A stretch of 64,000 nt of DNA from Bordetella genomosp. 8. Its GTDB lineage: Bacteria > Pseudomonadota > Gammaproteobacteria > Burkholderiales > Burkholderiaceae_B. A program made the position numbers and the translations under genes. Below the pieces are notes generated by a model, which was given only the letters and a program-made list of their open reading frames with translations, had not been told where the DNA came from and did not search any database. Below are positions 9,443 to 18,436 of this stretch, one piece after another. Position 1 is the first letter of the stretch; every line of letters begins with the position of its first letter. The stretch spans positions 5,456,001 through 5,520,000 of the forward strand of contig NZ_CP021108.1 of the NCBI RefSeq assembly GCF_002119685.1, written 5' to 3'.

Positions 9443-10576
9443 TCAACGGGGGTTGGCAGCACTCAGCAATGCCTGCCAGCGATCGGCGAAACGCCCCCGC
9501 AGGCGCACGTCGCCACCGATCGGCAGCGCGTCGATGAACTCGAAACGCCGGGCGTCGGCGAGGTCGGAAAGCATGGGCAGCTTAACCATGGCGTAGGCAT
9601 CGCCCAGCAATACCGGGGCGATATACGCCAGGATCTCATCCACGCAGCCGGCGGACAGCAGCGCGCCAGTCAAGCCCGCGCCGGCTTCGACGTGGACCTC
9701 GTTGACGTGTTGGCGCGCCATCCAGCGCAACATGGCGTGCAGGTCGACACGGCCCGGCTCCGGGCCTGGCAGCACGATGACCCGGGCATTGCGCCGTCGC
9801 AGGCGCTCCGCCTTGACCGGGTCGTCATGGGCTGTGAAGACCCACACTTCCTCGCCGTCGAACAGGCGCGCGGATTCGGAGATCTGCAGACGCCCGTCCA
9901 CGACCGCCTTGCGCGGTTGGCGCGGCACGGCCACGTCGCGCACGGTCAGCCGTGGATCGTCCTTCTGCACGGTGCCCATGCCCGTCAGGACGACGTCGGC
10001 GCGTGCCCGCCAGGCATGGCCGTCGGCACGCGCCGCCGGGCCCGTTATCCATTGCGACATTCCGTTATGCAATGCACTGCGACCGTCCAGGGACGCCGCC
10101 GTCTTCGCCCAGAGCCAGGGCATGCCCCTGCTCATCCTGGCCGCGAACCCGGCGTTCAGTGCCAGGGCCTCCGGCAGGCAGACGCCGGTGGTGACGGGAA
10201 CGCCCTGCGCCCGGAGCCTGGCCAGGCCGGCGCCGTTCACCTGAGGATTGGGGTCGCCCATGGCCACCACCACGCGGCCCGGCGCGGCCGCGAGTACGGC
10301 ATCCACGCAGGGCGGCGTGCGCCCGAAATGGCTGCAGGGCTCCAGGGTGACGTAGAAAGTGGCTCCGGTGACCGAAAGACCGCGCGCGGCGGCATCGCGC
10401 AGGGCACAGATCTCGGCGTGAGGACCGCCAGGGGGCTGGGTAGCGCCCTCGCCCAGGATGAGGCCATCCCGGACGATCACGCAGCCCACCCTGGGGTTGG
10501 GCGAGGTGGTATGGAGCACCGTCCTGGCCAGATCCAGGGCATGGCGCATCCAATGGAGATCCTGTTCCGCGAACAT
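9443..10576 (-). CDS. ribD: Bifunctional riboflavin deaminase/reductase RibD
   Basis: The 377-residue protein catalyses two successive steps of riboflavin synthesis: deamination of the diaminopyrimidinone and reduction of the ribosyl side chain. The N-terminal cytidine-deaminase-like domain has the zinc and proton-shuttle residues HAE at 53-55 and the zinc cysteines C81 and C90 in PCSHFGRTPPC. The C-terminal RibD_C reductase domain follows from about residue 150. The ATG lies 7 bases after the nrdR stop, so the gene is read from the glyA-nrdR-ribD run. Confidence 0.96.
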   Translation of the reverse strand: MFAEQDLHWMRHALDLARTVLHTTSPNPRVGCVIVRDGLILGEGATQPPGGPHAEICALRDAAARGLSVTGATFYVTLEPCSHFGRTPPCVDAVLAAAPGRVVVAMGDPNPQVNGAGLARLRAQGVPVTTGVCLPEALALNAGFAARMSRGMPWLWAKTAASLDGRSALHNGMSQWITGPAARADGHAWRARADVVLTGMGTVQKDDPRLTVRDVAVPRQPRKAVVDGRLQISESARLFDGEEVWVFTAHDDPVKAERLRRRNARVIVLPGPEPGRVDLHAMLRWMARQHVNEVHVEAGAGLTGALLSAGCVDEILAYIAPVLLGDAYAMVKLPMLSDLADARRFEFIDALPIGGDVRLRGRFADRWQALLSAANPR

Positions 10577-10583
10577 CGGCGCG

Positions 10584-11066
10584 TCAGGGTTCTTTGCGCA
10601 ACTTACCGGACAACAAGGGACCCTGCATTTCGCGTATGGCCTCTATGAACTCGCCGATATCCTCGAAACTGCGATAGACCGAGGCAAACCGGACGTAGGC
10701 GACCTTGTCCAGCTTGCGCAGTTCGGTCATGACCAATTCACCCACATAGGCGGAAGGGACTTCCCGCTTGCCGCTGGTCAGCAGGCTTTCCTCGATACGC
10801 GCCACCGCGGCATCGACGTCTTCCGTGCTGACCGGGCGTTTGCGGAGCGCCAGGGACAGGCTGGCGCGCAGCTTGGCCTGGTCGTATTCGCTGCGGCTGC
10901 CGTTGCGCTTGACGATGGAAGGCATGGCCAGCTCCACCCGCTCGTACGTGGTGAAGCGCTTGTCGCAATGCTGGCAACGCCGGCGCCGGCGGATGGTTTC
11001 GCCTTCTTCCATCACCCGGCTATCGATCACCTGGGTATCGGCATGGCCGCAGAACGGACAGCGCAC
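10584..11066 (-). CDS. nrdR: Transcriptional repressor NrdR
   Basis: The 160-residue repressor of ribonucleotide reductase genes has an N-terminal zinc ribbon with cysteines 3, 6, 31 and 34 (CPFC and CQHC) and a following ATP-cone domain (about 49-139) that senses dATP/ATP. The start is GTG at 11066, preceded by a GGGGGA ribosome site; the first residues MRCPFC are the family start. It lies 22 bases downstream of glyA and 7 before ribD, a common proteobacterial order. Its probable target is in this same window: a pair of NrdR-box-like sites sits in front of nrdA at 35835-35881. Confidence 0.97.
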   Translation of the reverse strand: MRCPFCGHADTQVIDSRVMEEGETIRRRRRCQHCDKRFTTYERVELAMPSIVKRNGSRSEYDQAKLRASLSLALRKRPVSTEDVDAAVARIEESLLTSGKREVPSAYVGELVMTELRKLDKVAYVRFASVYRSFEDIGEFIEAIREMQGPLLSGKLRKEP

Positions 11067-11088
11067 CGTAGTCCCCCGCCGCGCCCGT

Positions 11089-12333
11089 TCAGCCGTAGAC
11101 CGGCAGGCGGGCCGTGAGCGCGTTCACGCGCTCGCGCACCGAGGCGATGTTCGCTTCGTTGCGCGGATCGTCCAGCACGTCGGCGATCAGGTTGGCGGTC
11201 AGCTCGGTTTCCGCTTCCTTGAAACCCCGGGTCGTGATGGCGGGGGTGCCCAGGCGTATGCCGCTGGTGACGAACGGCTTTTCCGGGTCGTTCGGGATGG
11301 CGTTCTTGTTGACCGTGATATGGGCCTGGCCCAGCACCGCTTCGGCTTCCTTGCCGGTGATGCCCTTGGCGCGCAGGTCGACCAGCATGACGTGGCTTTC
11401 GGTGCGGCCGGACACGATGCGCAGGCCGCGCTTGACCAGGGTTTCGGCCAGCACCTTGGCATTCCGGGCGACCTGATGGGCGTAGTCGCGGAATTCGGGC
11501 TGCAGCGCTTCCTTGAAGGCCACCGCCTTGGCGGCAATGACGTGCATCAGCGGACCGCCCTGGATGCCCGGGAAAATCGCCGAATTGATGGCTTTTTCGT
11601 ACTCGGCCTTCATCATGATGACGCCGCCGCGGGGGCCGCGCAGCGATTTGTGCGTGGTCGAGGTCACGAAATCGGCGTGGGGCACCGGATTGGGATAGGC
11701 GCCGCCGGCGACCAGCCCGGCATAGTGCGCGATATCGACCATGAACAGCGCGCCGTTGTCGCGGGCGATGCGGGCCATGCGTTCGAAATCGATATGCAGC
11801 GCATAGGCGGACGCGCCGGCGACGATGAGCTTGGGCTTGTGTTCCTGCGCCAGCGATTCCACCTTGCCGTAGTCCAGCACTTCGTCGGCGTCCAGGCCGT
11901 AGGGCAGGAAGTTGTACAGCTTGCCCGAGGCATTGACCGAGGCGCCGTGCGTCAGGTGGCCGCCTTCGGCCAGGCTCATGCCGAGCACCTTGTCGCCCGG
12001 CTTGAGCACCGCCATGTAGACGCCCTGGTTGGCCTGCGAGCCGGAATTCGGCTGGACGTTGGCCGCCTCGGCACCGAACAGTTCCTTCAGGCGGTCGATG
12101 GCCAGCTGTTCCACGATGTCGACGTACTCGCAACCGCCGTAGTAGCGCTTGCCCGGATACCCTTCCGCGTATTTGTTGGTCAGCTGCGTGCCCTGGGCCT
12201 GCATGACGGCCGGGCTGGCGTAGTTTTCCGACGCGATCAGCTCGATGTGCTGCTCCTGGCGGGTGTTTTCCTTCTGGATGGCGGCCCAGACTTCTTCATC
12301 AACCTGGGAGATGGTGCGGGTACGGTCGAACAT
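11089..12333 (-). CDS. glyA: Serine hydroxymethyltransferase
   Basis: The 414-residue PLP enzyme interconverts serine and glycine with tetrahydrofolate and is the main one-carbon source. It is full length and shows the PLP-lysine motif [12 protein letters not shown] with K229, the GSQANQ segment near 98-103, and the HLTHG region near 126-130. The ATG has an AGGAACCTCC region just upstream. It is the first gene of the leftward glyA-nrdR-ribD run. A possible -10 (TAAACT) lies about 50 bases upstream of the ATG, but I see no good -35. Confidence 0.98.
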   Translation of the reverse strand: MFDRTRTISQVDEEVWAAIQKENTRQEQHIELIASENYASPAVMQAQGTQLTNKYAEGYPGKRYYGGCEYVDIVEQLAIDRLKELFGAEAANVQPNSGSQANQGVYMAVLKPGDKVLGMSLAEGGHLTHGASVNASGKLYNFLPYGLDADEVLDYGKVESLAQEHKPKLIVAGASAYALHIDFERMARIARDNGALFMVDIAHYAGLVAGGAYPNPVPHADFVTSTTHKSLRGPRGGVIMMKAEYEKAINSAIFPGIQGGPLMHVIAAKAVAFKEALQPEFRDYAHQVARNAKVLAETLVKRGLRIVSGRTESHVMLVDLRAKGITGKEAEAVLGQAHITVNKNAIPNDPEKPFVTSGIRLGTPAITTRGFKEAETELTANLIADVLDDPRNEANIASVRERVNALTARLPVYG

Positions 12334-12424
12334 GGAGGTTCCTGAACGGAGTCAAAAAGCGAAAAAACTGCGGCTGCACATAGTTTACCGTGCGGTTACG
12401 GCGCTTTTCGCCTGCGGGGGCGCT

Positions 12425-12451
12425 GAAAAATGCGCATCCGCGGCATTTTTC
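12425..12451. repeat. AT-rich inverted repeat upstream of glyA
   Basis: Perfect 9-base arms GAAAAATGC / GCATTTTTC separated by a 9-base loop, 92-118 bases upstream of the glyA start. It stands out in GC-rich surroundings. It could be a weak terminator or a protein site; no assignment can be made. Confidence 0.4.
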
Positions 12452-12506
12452 GGCGTCCCGGGCCGACTCGGGAAAAAGTGCTCATGGCAAGGTGAGCGGG
12501 GCTCAT

Positions 12507-12530
12507 AAAAAAGCGCCGCATGCGCGGCGC
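12507..12530 (-). terminator. Rho-independent terminator after the PEBP gene
   Basis: On the minus strand: GCGCCGC, 4-base loop, GCGGCGC, then T6. It lies 20 bases after the stop of the gene at 12550-13203. Confidence 0.85.
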
Positions 12531-12549
12531 CTTTCCGGATTCACCCAGC

Positions 12550-13203
12550 TCAAGCGGAGGTGGTGCCGATGACTTTGGGCGCCAGCTCGGGATTCAGCGT
12601 GTATGTGCCGGTCAACGAGGCCTGCGCCAGGACCTTGCCCTGGATGGCCTGCAGCACCTGCTTGCCGTTGAAGGTGCCTTCCACGTCCAGGCGCGGCACG
12701 CTCAGCGCGTACAGCGTAAAGATGTAGTGGTGCACCAGGACGTCGTTCCACGGCGGGCAGGGACCGTCGTAGCCGAAGTAGTCCCCGCTCATGTCGCGGT
12801 CGGCGGCGAACCAGCCGGTGTAGTCGTTGATGCCCTGGCGGGCGTCGTGCGGCGCCAGCGGGCCGCCCTTGCCACGCGGCGTGATGCCGTTGGAAAACGC
12901 GCCTTCTTCAATTTCCCGCATGTTCGCCGGCAGGTCGATCAGGACCCAATGGAAGAACTCCACGCGCGGCAGGTCGGCGGGGACGACCCGCCCTTCCTGG
13001 TTGACGTCGTCCGGCTTGCTGGGCACGTATGGGTCCTGGCAGACCATGACGAACGACTGTGTGCCTTCCGGCACGTCGTCCCAGGAGAACTGGGGATTGA
13101 AATTATCGGCCAGCGCGACATGCGACTGTGGGTCGATCCGCGCGAAGGCATAACGCTCGGGGATGGACTCATGATCGGAAAAAGACAAGCTCGCTAGCTT
13201 CAT
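12550..13203 (-). CDS. YbhB/YbcL-like PEBP family protein
   Basis: The 217-residue protein has the phosphatidylethanolamine-binding fold as seen in E. coli YbhB/YbcL: the substrate-pocket segments WDDVPEGTQSFVMVCQDPYVP and GPCPPW..HHYIFTLYAL are present. No signal peptide is visible, so it is probably cytoplasmic, like YbhB. It is longer than the usual 160-185 residues. The start at 13203 is favoured over an ATG 15 bases upstream because an AAGGAGG site sits 6 bases before it, overlapping the upstream codons. It is transcribed in the same direction as tyrS, 56 bases downstream, and has its own terminator. Function in bacteria is not established. Confidence 0.88.
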   Translation of the reverse strand: MKLASLSFSDHESIPERYAFARIDPQSHVALADNFNPQFSWDDVPEGTQSFVMVCQDPYVPSKPDDVNQEGRVVPADLPRVEFFHWVLIDLPANMREIEEGAFSNGITPRGKGGPLAPHDARQGINDYTGWFAADRDMSGDYFGYDGPCPPWNDVLVHHYIFTLYALSVPRLDVEGTFNGKQVLQAIQGKVLAQASLTGTYTLNPELAPKVIGTTSA

Positions 13204-13259
13204 GGCAGCCTCCTTCAAAAAACCAAAAGGATGGGTCGTGTGCGGCGCTGGAAAATTCC

Positions 13260-14489
13260 CTACGCCGCCAAGGTAACACGCGCGAACTTCCGTTTTCCCA
13301 CCTGGATGACGTACACGCCCGGGGACAATTGCAACGATTTGTCTTCCACCTTGTCGCCGTTGACGCGGACGCCTCCCTGTTCGACGTTACGCTGCGCCTC
13401 GGCGCCCGACGCGGCCAGCCCGGCTTCCCTCAATATCTTGAGTATGCCCAGGGGCGCGCCGGCCACCGTGACCTCGGGCATGTCTTCCGGCATGGCGCCG
13501 TCCCGAAAGCGCGCCTCGAATTCCGCCAACGCGTCCCGGCCCGCCTGCGCGCCGTGGAAGCGCCCGACGATTTCCTGCGCCAGCTCGACCTTGGCGTCGC
13601 GCGGATTGCGGCCCGCCTCGGTCGCCGCCTTCAGCGCGGCGATGTCGTCCAGCGTGCGGAAGGACAGCAGTTCGAAATAGCGCCACATCAGCGTATCGGA
13701 AATCGACATCAGCTTGCCGAACATCGAAGACGGGGCTTCCGAGATGCCGATGTAGTTGCCCTTGGACTTGGACATCTTGTCGACGCCGTCGGTGCCTTCC
13801 AAGAGCGGCATGGTCAGGATGCACTGCGGCTCCTGCCCGTATTCCTTCTGCAGCTCGCGCCCGACCAGCAGGTTGAACTTCTGGTCCGTGCCGCCCAATT
13901 CCAGGTCCGATTTCAGGGCCACGGAATCGTAGCCCTGCATCAAGGGGTACAGGAATTCATGCACCGAGATGGGGATCCCGCCCTTGAACCGCTTGGTGAA
14001 GTCTTCGCGCTCCATCATGCGGGCCACCGTATAGCGGGAGGCCAACTGGATCATGCCGCGGGCGCCCAGGGGATCCGACCACTCGGAGTTGTAGCGGATT
14101 TCCGTCCGATCGGGGTCCAGCACCATGCTGGCCTGTGCGTAATACGTTTTGGCGTTCGACTCGATCTGCTCGCGCGTCAAAGGGGGACGGGTACTGTTCC
14201 GACCGCTGGGATCGCCGATCATGGAGGTGAAGTCGCCGATCAGGAAGATGACCGTATGGCCCAGATCCTGGAGCTGCCGCATCTTGTTCAGGACGACCGT
14301 GTGGCCCAGATGGATATCGGGCGCCGTGGGATCCAAGCCCAGTTTGATGCGCAGGGGCACGCCGGTGGCCCGGCTGCGGGCCAGCTTGCGCACGAATTCC
14401 GACTCGACGAGCAGCTCGTCGCAGCCGCGCTTGGCGACACGGAGATCGGCTTCGACCTCTGGGGTGATGGGGGCTTCGGATTGAGACAT
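13260..14489 (-). CDS. tyrS: Tyrosyl-tRNA synthetase
   Basis: The 409-residue class I synthetase has the HIGH-type motif HLGH at 60-63, KMSKS at 238-242, and a C-terminal S4 RNA-binding domain from about 345. It is the TyrZ-like length common in betaproteobacteria. The start has no obvious Shine-Dalgarno sequence; a GGACGG/CCGTCC hairpin (14496-14512) lies directly upstream of the ATG and could affect initiation. It is divergent from the M23 peptidase gene, with a 148-base gap. Confidence 0.97.
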   Translation of the reverse strand: MSQSEAPITPEVEADLRVAKRGCDELLVESEFVRKLARSRATGVPLRIKLGLDPTAPDIHLGHTVVLNKMRQLQDLGHTVIFLIGDFTSMIGDPSGRNSTRPPLTREQIESNAKTYYAQASMVLDPDRTEIRYNSEWSDPLGARGMIQLASRYTVARMMEREDFTKRFKGGIPISVHEFLYPLMQGYDSVALKSDLELGGTDQKFNLLVGRELQKEYGQEPQCILTMPLLEGTDGVDKMSKSKGNYIGISEAPSSMFGKLMSISDTLMWRYFELLSFRTLDDIAALKAATEAGRNPRDAKVELAQEIVGRFHGAQAGRDALAEFEARFRDGAMPEDMPEVTVAGAPLGILKILREAGLAASGAEAQRNVEQGGVRVNGDKVEDKSLQLSPGVYVIQVGKRKFARVTLAA

Positions 14490-14556
14490 AGTGGGGGACG
14501 GCTACCCCGTCCGGTGAGACGGGAAGGATGTAAAAAGCACAAAATTGTCGAAAATT

Positions 14557-14573
14557 CTAGCCGAATCGGCTAG
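14557..14573. promoter_or_regulatory. 17-base palindrome between tyrS and the M23 peptidase gene
   Basis: CTAGCCGAATCGGCTAG is a perfect palindrome with one central base, 68 bases upstream of tyrS and 65 upstream of the peptidase gene. It overlaps the start of a TAGGAT that could be a -10 box for the rightward gene. It looks like a protein-binding site that could act on one or both divergent genes; the protein is unknown. Confidence 0.4.
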
Positions 14574-14611
14574 GATACGGCCCTAATCATACGCAACTGT
14601 CACACGGGGCC

Positions 14612-14641
14612 ATGAGGCCCCCAGGGTTTTTTTTAAGATGA
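14612..14641 (+). other. Possible 9-codon leader ORF overlapping the M23 peptidase start
   Basis: ATG at 14612 opens a nine-codon frame (MRPPGFFLR) whose TGA overlaps the ATG of the next gene as ATGA. The ATG sits in the loop of a GGGGCC/GGCCCC hairpin (14606-14621), followed five bases later by T8 (14627-14634). The arrangement resembles an attenuator or a translational-coupling leader, but there is no clear ribosome site for it and it may be chance. Confidence 0.2.
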
Positions 14642-16056
14642 TTACAGGGCCCAACGAACCCGGGAGCGCCCGCCCGTCCGCGTCGACGCTCCCCACCCTG
14701 CCCACCTCCGCATCACACTCCCGCCGTCCCCGTATCCTCCGCGCGGCCGCACTCGCCACCGCGGTAGGTTTGTTTGCCGCCGCCGCCGCGGTCGGTATGG
14801 TGCAGCACCCCGATGCAGCCGACCTGCCGCCCACGCGCACCATAGAGAAAGTCATGGCGTTGTCGCCGGACGAGTACCGTGTCAGCGACGCCTCGCCGGC
14901 TCCCTATATCAACGAAACCCGCATACGCCGCGGCGACACCTTGGCCGCCGTGCTGCAACGCCTGCATCTGGATGACGACGGCCTGCAGGTATTCCTGACC
15001 CACGACCCCAGCGCGCGCAGCATCTACAAGCTGTACCCCGGGCGCTCGGTGCAGGCGGCGACGGACGCCAACGGCGACCTCGTCTGGCTGCGCTACATCC
15101 ACACCCCCGGCAACGACTCCGACGGCCAGGTGGTGACGCGTTTCCTGGAAGTCGAGCCCAAGGGCGACAGCTACGTCGCCCAGGAAATGACCGAAGACAC
15201 GGACCGCCAGGTGCGCGTGGCGATGGGCACCATCGAATCGTCCCTGTTCGCGGCCACCGACGCGGCGGGCATTCCGGACTCGGTGACGCTGCAGATGGCG
15301 GATATCCTGGGCGCCAAGATCGACTTCCTGCGCAGCCTGCGCCAGGGCGACCAGTTCCGCGTGGTGTACGAAACCCGTTCGCACGACGGCCGCTACGCGG
15401 GCGCGGGCCGGGTGCTGGCGCTGGAATTCGAAAACCAGGGCAAGATGTACTCCGCCGTCTGGTACACCCCGCCGGGCAGCACGACGGGCTCCTACTACGA
15501 CTTCGACGGTACGAGCCTGCGCGGCGCCTTCCTGCGGACGGCCCTGAAATTCAGCCGTATCAGCTCGACCTTCGGCATGCGCATGCACCCCATCCACAAG
15601 ACGTGGACGGGCCACAAGGGCGTGGATTACGCGGCGCCCATCGGCACCCCCATCCATAGCACGTCGGATGGGGAAGTCGAATTCGCCGGCGTGCAGAACG
15701 GCTACGGCAACGTGGTCGTGATCAAGCACGACAGCAAATTCTCCACGCTGTATGCGCACCAGAGCCGTATCGCTCCCGGCATCCGCAAGGGTGTGCGCGT
15801 CACGCAGGGCGAAGTCATCGGCTACGTCGGCCAGACCGGATGGGCCACCGGGCCGCATCTGCACTATGAATTCCGTATCGGCGACAAGCCGGTGGATCCG
15901 CTGTCCGTGGACCTGCCCATCGCCCAGGCGCTGGAAGGCAAGGACAAGGTCGCTTTCGCCCAGGAGACCGGCGTCTACAAGCAGCAGTTGAACATGCTGG
16001 CGCAGTTCCAGCAGTCCATGCCCGGCACCACGCTGGCCAGCGCGGCCGGCAACTGA
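14638..16056 (+). CDS. M23 family cell-wall endopeptidase with OapA/LysM-like N-terminal region
   Basis: The 472-residue protein has a basic N-terminus, one membrane segment or uncleaved signal anchor at about 35-55, an OapA-like region near 90-170, and a C-terminal LytM/M23 domain. The zinc ligands and catalytic residues are intact: HKGVD (H326, D330) and HLH (H407, H409). This resembles MepM/YebA, which cuts cross-links in peptidoglycan during growth. The AGGG at 14623-14626, 11 bases before the ATG, is the only ribosome-site candidate. It is followed 21 bases later by anmK, a cell-wall recycling kinase, which supports a role in murein turnover. Confidence 0.92.
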   Translation: MITGPNEPGSARPSASTLPTLPTSASHSRRPRILRAAALATAVGLFAAAAAVGMVQHPDAADLPPTRTIEKVMALSPDEYRVSDASPAPYINETRIRRGDTLAAVLQRLHLDDDGLQVFLTHDPSARSIYKLYPGRSVQAATDANGDLVWLRYIHTPGNDSDGQVVTRFLEVEPKGDSYVAQEMTEDTDRQVRVAMGTIESSLFAATDAAGIPDSVTLQMADILGAKIDFLRSLRQGDQFRVVYETRSHDGRYAGAGRVLALEFENQGKMYSAVWYTPPGSTTGSYYDFDGTSLRGAFLRTALKFSRISSTFGMRMHPIHKTWTGHKGVDYAAPIGTPIHSTSDGEVEFAGVQNGYGNVVVIKHDSKFSTLYAHQSRIAPGIRKGVRVTQGEVIGYVGQTGWATGPHLHYEFRIGDKPVDPLSVDLPIAQALEGKDKVAFAQETGVYKQQLNMLAQFQQSMPGTTLASAAGN

Positions 16057-16077
16057 CGCGGCAACGCCCGGACCACC

Positions 16078-17196
16078 ATGACCACGGCGGGCGATCTGTA
16101 TATCGGGCTGATGTCGGGCACCAGTACCGATGGCGTCGACGGCGTGCTGGCGCGCATCGCGCCGCACGGTCGGCCCGACGTCCTGGCGGAAGCCAGCCTG
16201 CCCATGCCGGACGATCTGCGAGCCGCGCTGCTGGCCTTGAACGCCGCCGGACAGGACGAACTGGAACGCGCCGCCCGCGCGTCCATCGCCCTTGCCGAGT
16301 GCTACGCCCAGACCACGCAGCGCCTGCTCTCGGCGACGGGACACACGCCCGCCGATATCACGGCCATCGGCGCGCACGGCCAGACGGTACGGCATCGACC
16401 CGAGTTGGGGTACACCATCCAGCTGAACGCACCGGCCTTGTTGGCGGAGCGCACCGGCATCGCCGTCGTCGCCGATTTCCGCACGCGCGACGTCGCGGCG
16501 GGCGGCCAAGGCGCGCCCCTCGTACCGGCCTTCCACGCGGCGATCTTTGCCGCGGACGTGCCGCGCGCCGTGTTGAACCTGGGCGGTATCGCCAACGTCA
16601 CCCTGCTGGCGCCGGGACGGCCCGTGACCGGGTTCGATACCGGTCCGGCGAATATGCTGCTGGACGAGTGGTGCCGCCGCCATACGGGACAGCACTTCGA
16701 CGATGACGGCGCCTACGCGGCGGCCGGCCGCGTGGATGCCAATATCCTGGAATACCTGCTGGCCAGCGAACCCTGGCTGGCCAAGCGCCCGCCGAAATCC
16801 ACCGGTCGAGACCTGTTCAACGCGGATTGGCTGGATACGCGCCTGAACGCCTGGGCCGGCTATTGCCGCATGCTGACGCCGCAGGATATCCAGGCCACCC
16901 TGCAACGCTTCACGGCGCGCACGGTGGCACAGGCCATCGAGCGGGAAGCGCCGGATACGCAGGAAGTGCTGGTGTGCGGGGGCGGTGCGCGCAACAGCGC
17001 GCTGATGCGCGACCTGGCCGAATGCCTGGGGCGGCCCGTGGCCACCACCGACACGCATGGCGTGCCGGCGCAATCAATGGAAGCGTTGGCTTTCGCCTGG
17101 CTGGCGCACGCACATGTGCATCGGATCGCCGCCGGCCTGCCCGAGGTCACCGGGGCCAGCGGCCCCAGGGTGCTGGGCGCGATGTATCCCGCCTGA
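16078..17196 (+). CDS. anmK: Anhydro-N-acetylmuramic acid kinase
   Basis: The 372-residue enzyme phosphorylates 1,6-anhydro-MurNAc released during cell-wall turnover, giving MurNAc-6-phosphate. The ATP-binding motif GLMSGTSTDGVDG lies near 10-22, and GFDTGPAN and VCGGGARN match the ASKHA fold of the family. Length is normal. It is probably in an operon with the preceding M23 peptidase and ends in a hairpin that overlaps the stop codon. Confidence 0.96.
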   Translation: MTTAGDLYIGLMSGTSTDGVDGVLARIAPHGRPDVLAEASLPMPDDLRAALLALNAAGQDELERAARASIALAECYAQTTQRLLSATGHTPADITAIGAHGQTVRHRPELGYTIQLNAPALLAERTGIAVVADFRTRDVAAGGQGAPLVPAFHAAIFAADVPRAVLNLGGIANVTLLAPGRPVTGFDTGPANMLLDEWCRRHTGQHFDDDGAYAAAGRVDANILEYLLASEPWLAKRPPKSTGRDLFNADWLDTRLNAWAGYCRMLTPQDIQATLQRFTARTVAQAIEREAPDTQEVLVCGGGARNSALMRDLAECLGRPVATTDTHGVPAQSMEALAFAWLAHAHVHRIAAGLPEVTGASGPRVLGAMYPA

Positions 17197-17208
17197 GCGC
17201 GGCGGGAT
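17186..17208 (+). terminator. Hairpin overlapping the anmK stop codon
   Basis: ATCCCGCC / GGCGGGAT, perfect 8-base arms with a 7-base loop, followed after a few bases by a short T-rich stretch (CTTTTCC). It lies between convergent anmK and erpA and could terminate both. Confidence 0.5.
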
Positions 17209-17225
17209 CTGCTTTTCCTGCTTGC

Positions 17226-17597
17226 TTAGACCGAGAACGATGAGCCGCAACCGCAGGTGGTCGTGGCGTTCGGATTGCGGATGACGAACTGCGCGCCTTC
17301 CAGGTCTTCCTTGTAGTCGATTTCCGCGCCGACCAGGTACTGGAAGCTCATGGGATCCACGAGCAGTTGCACGCCTTCCTTGTCGAGGACGGTATCGTCT
17401 TCGTTGACGACTTCATCGAAAGTGAAGCCGTATTGGAAACCGGAGCATCCGCCGCCCTGCACGAAGACGCGCAGCTTGAGCTCGGGGTTGCCTTCGTCGA
17501 TCAGAAGATCCTTGACCTTGGCGGCCGCGGAGTCGGTGAAGATCAGCGGGGTCGGGGGGGCCGACTGAAGGTCGACGGTTTCGGTTACTGCATTCAT
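17226..17597 (-). CDS. erpA: Iron-sulfur cluster insertion protein ErpA
   Basis: The 123-residue A-type carrier delivers Fe-S clusters to apoproteins, including those of isoprenoid synthesis. The three cluster-binding cysteines are present: C51 in GGGCSGF and C115/C117 in TTCGCGSSF. The ATG at 17597 gives the normal length; in-frame codons upstream would add about 59 unrelated residues. It is transcribed from a candidate promoter that overlaps the end of the upstream gene. I see no clear IscR type 1 site. Confidence 0.96.
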   Translation of the reverse strand: MNAVTETVDLQSAPPTPLIFTDSAAAKVKDLLIDEGNPELKLRVFVQGGGCSGFQYGFTFDEVVNEDDTVLDKEGVQLLVDPMSFQYLVGAEIDYKEDLEGAQFVIRNPNATTTCGCGSSFSV

Positions 17598-17685
17598 TTG
17601 AGACTCCTGCCCTGACGGGCTCGGCCACCTGGGCCGGGTGTATTCGCGACTGAACAGAGGCGCACTTGCGCCCCGATATGGTCTT

Positions 17686-17713
17686 ACTATAGCGCAGCGA
17701 AGAGCCGAATCAA
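17686..17713 (-). promoter_or_regulatory. Candidate sigma-70 promoter of erpA
   Basis: On the minus strand a TTGATT (-35) at 17708-17713 and a TATAGT (-10) at 17686-17691 are separated by 16 bases. Transcription would start near 17679, giving a leader of about 80 bases. The -35 overlaps the last codon of the upstream gene. Confidence 0.5.
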
Positions 17714-18390
17714 AATGCCACGGCCGCCTGTTGCGAGGCCTGCACCACGCCGTCCCGGACCACGTCCACGGCAACTTCCCTGGGCGTGAAATCCGGAGGC
17801 AGCGCCAGTATGCCTTCGCTGCTGCGGTACTGGTCCACCTCCAGCGGGATCACGGGCGGATCATCCGTCCCCGGTTCGGTCTGCAAAGGCGCCAGGGGCA
17901 ACTGGACCTCGGTGCCATCCCGCATACCCTGGGCAACGAAACGCAGGCTCCCCACGAAGGGCGGGAGCCCCGGACGCCCACTGCGCATCAGCAGCACCCG
18001 GTAGCGCAGGCCCGCGGGAACCCGGGTGATTTCCACCGCCCGGATGGACAGCGTGCCGGCGGGACCGGCAGGCAGCAACTGATCGTAGAAGGCCAGGCGG
18101 TCGCGCAATTGACCGGTCTGGATCTGCAAGGCCGCCAGGTTGTCCTCCAGGGCCCGCCGTGCCGACCGCTCCACCGCCAGATCGGCATCGGAGGCGGCCA
18201 ACTGGCCGCGCAGGGCCTGCACCTGCGCCTGTTCGGTGCCGAGCTGCGCGCGCAAGGCCTCGACCTGCGCCTGCGCGGCCGCGCGATCCGAGATGGCCGG
18301 CCAGAATAGCGCCACCAGGACGGCCAGTACGCCAGCCACCGCCACGATGGCGAGCAGGCCGGCGGCCATTCCCATGCGTAAGCGTGCCAT
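17710..18390 (-). CDS. DUF6776-like membrane-anchored coiled-coil protein
   Basis: The 226-residue protein of unknown function has one N-terminal membrane helix (about 8-30), then an alanine/glutamine/leucine-rich coiled coil (about 35-105), then a beta-rich C-terminal part probably in the periplasm. This is the DUF6776 layout, found in betaproteobacteria next to erpA and argC. The start MARLRM gives the usual positive-inside N-terminus; its ribosome site is weak. It lies 46 bases downstream of argC on the same strand. A cell-envelope structural role is a guess. Confidence 0.78.
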   Translation of the reverse strand: MARLRMGMAAGLLAIVAVAGVLAVLVALFWPAISDRAAAQAQVEALRAQLGTEQAQVQALRGQLAASDADLAVERSARRALEDNLAALQIQTGQLRDRLAFYDQLLPAGPAGTLSIRAVEITRVPAGLRYRVLLMRSGRPGLPPFVGSLRFVAQGMRDGTEVQLPLAPLQTEPGTDDPPVIPLEVDQYRSSEGILALPPDFTPREVAVDVVRDGVVQASQQAAVAF

Positions 18391-18436
18391 CCGCGTTCCG
18401 GCTACCGTCCGGCCAGGAAGCGCCCCACCGCCGGGC

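Noticed and set aside
14490..14637. T-box leader for tyrS
   Set aside because: The leader is short, lacks the T-box consensus, and T-boxes are not typical of proteobacteria.
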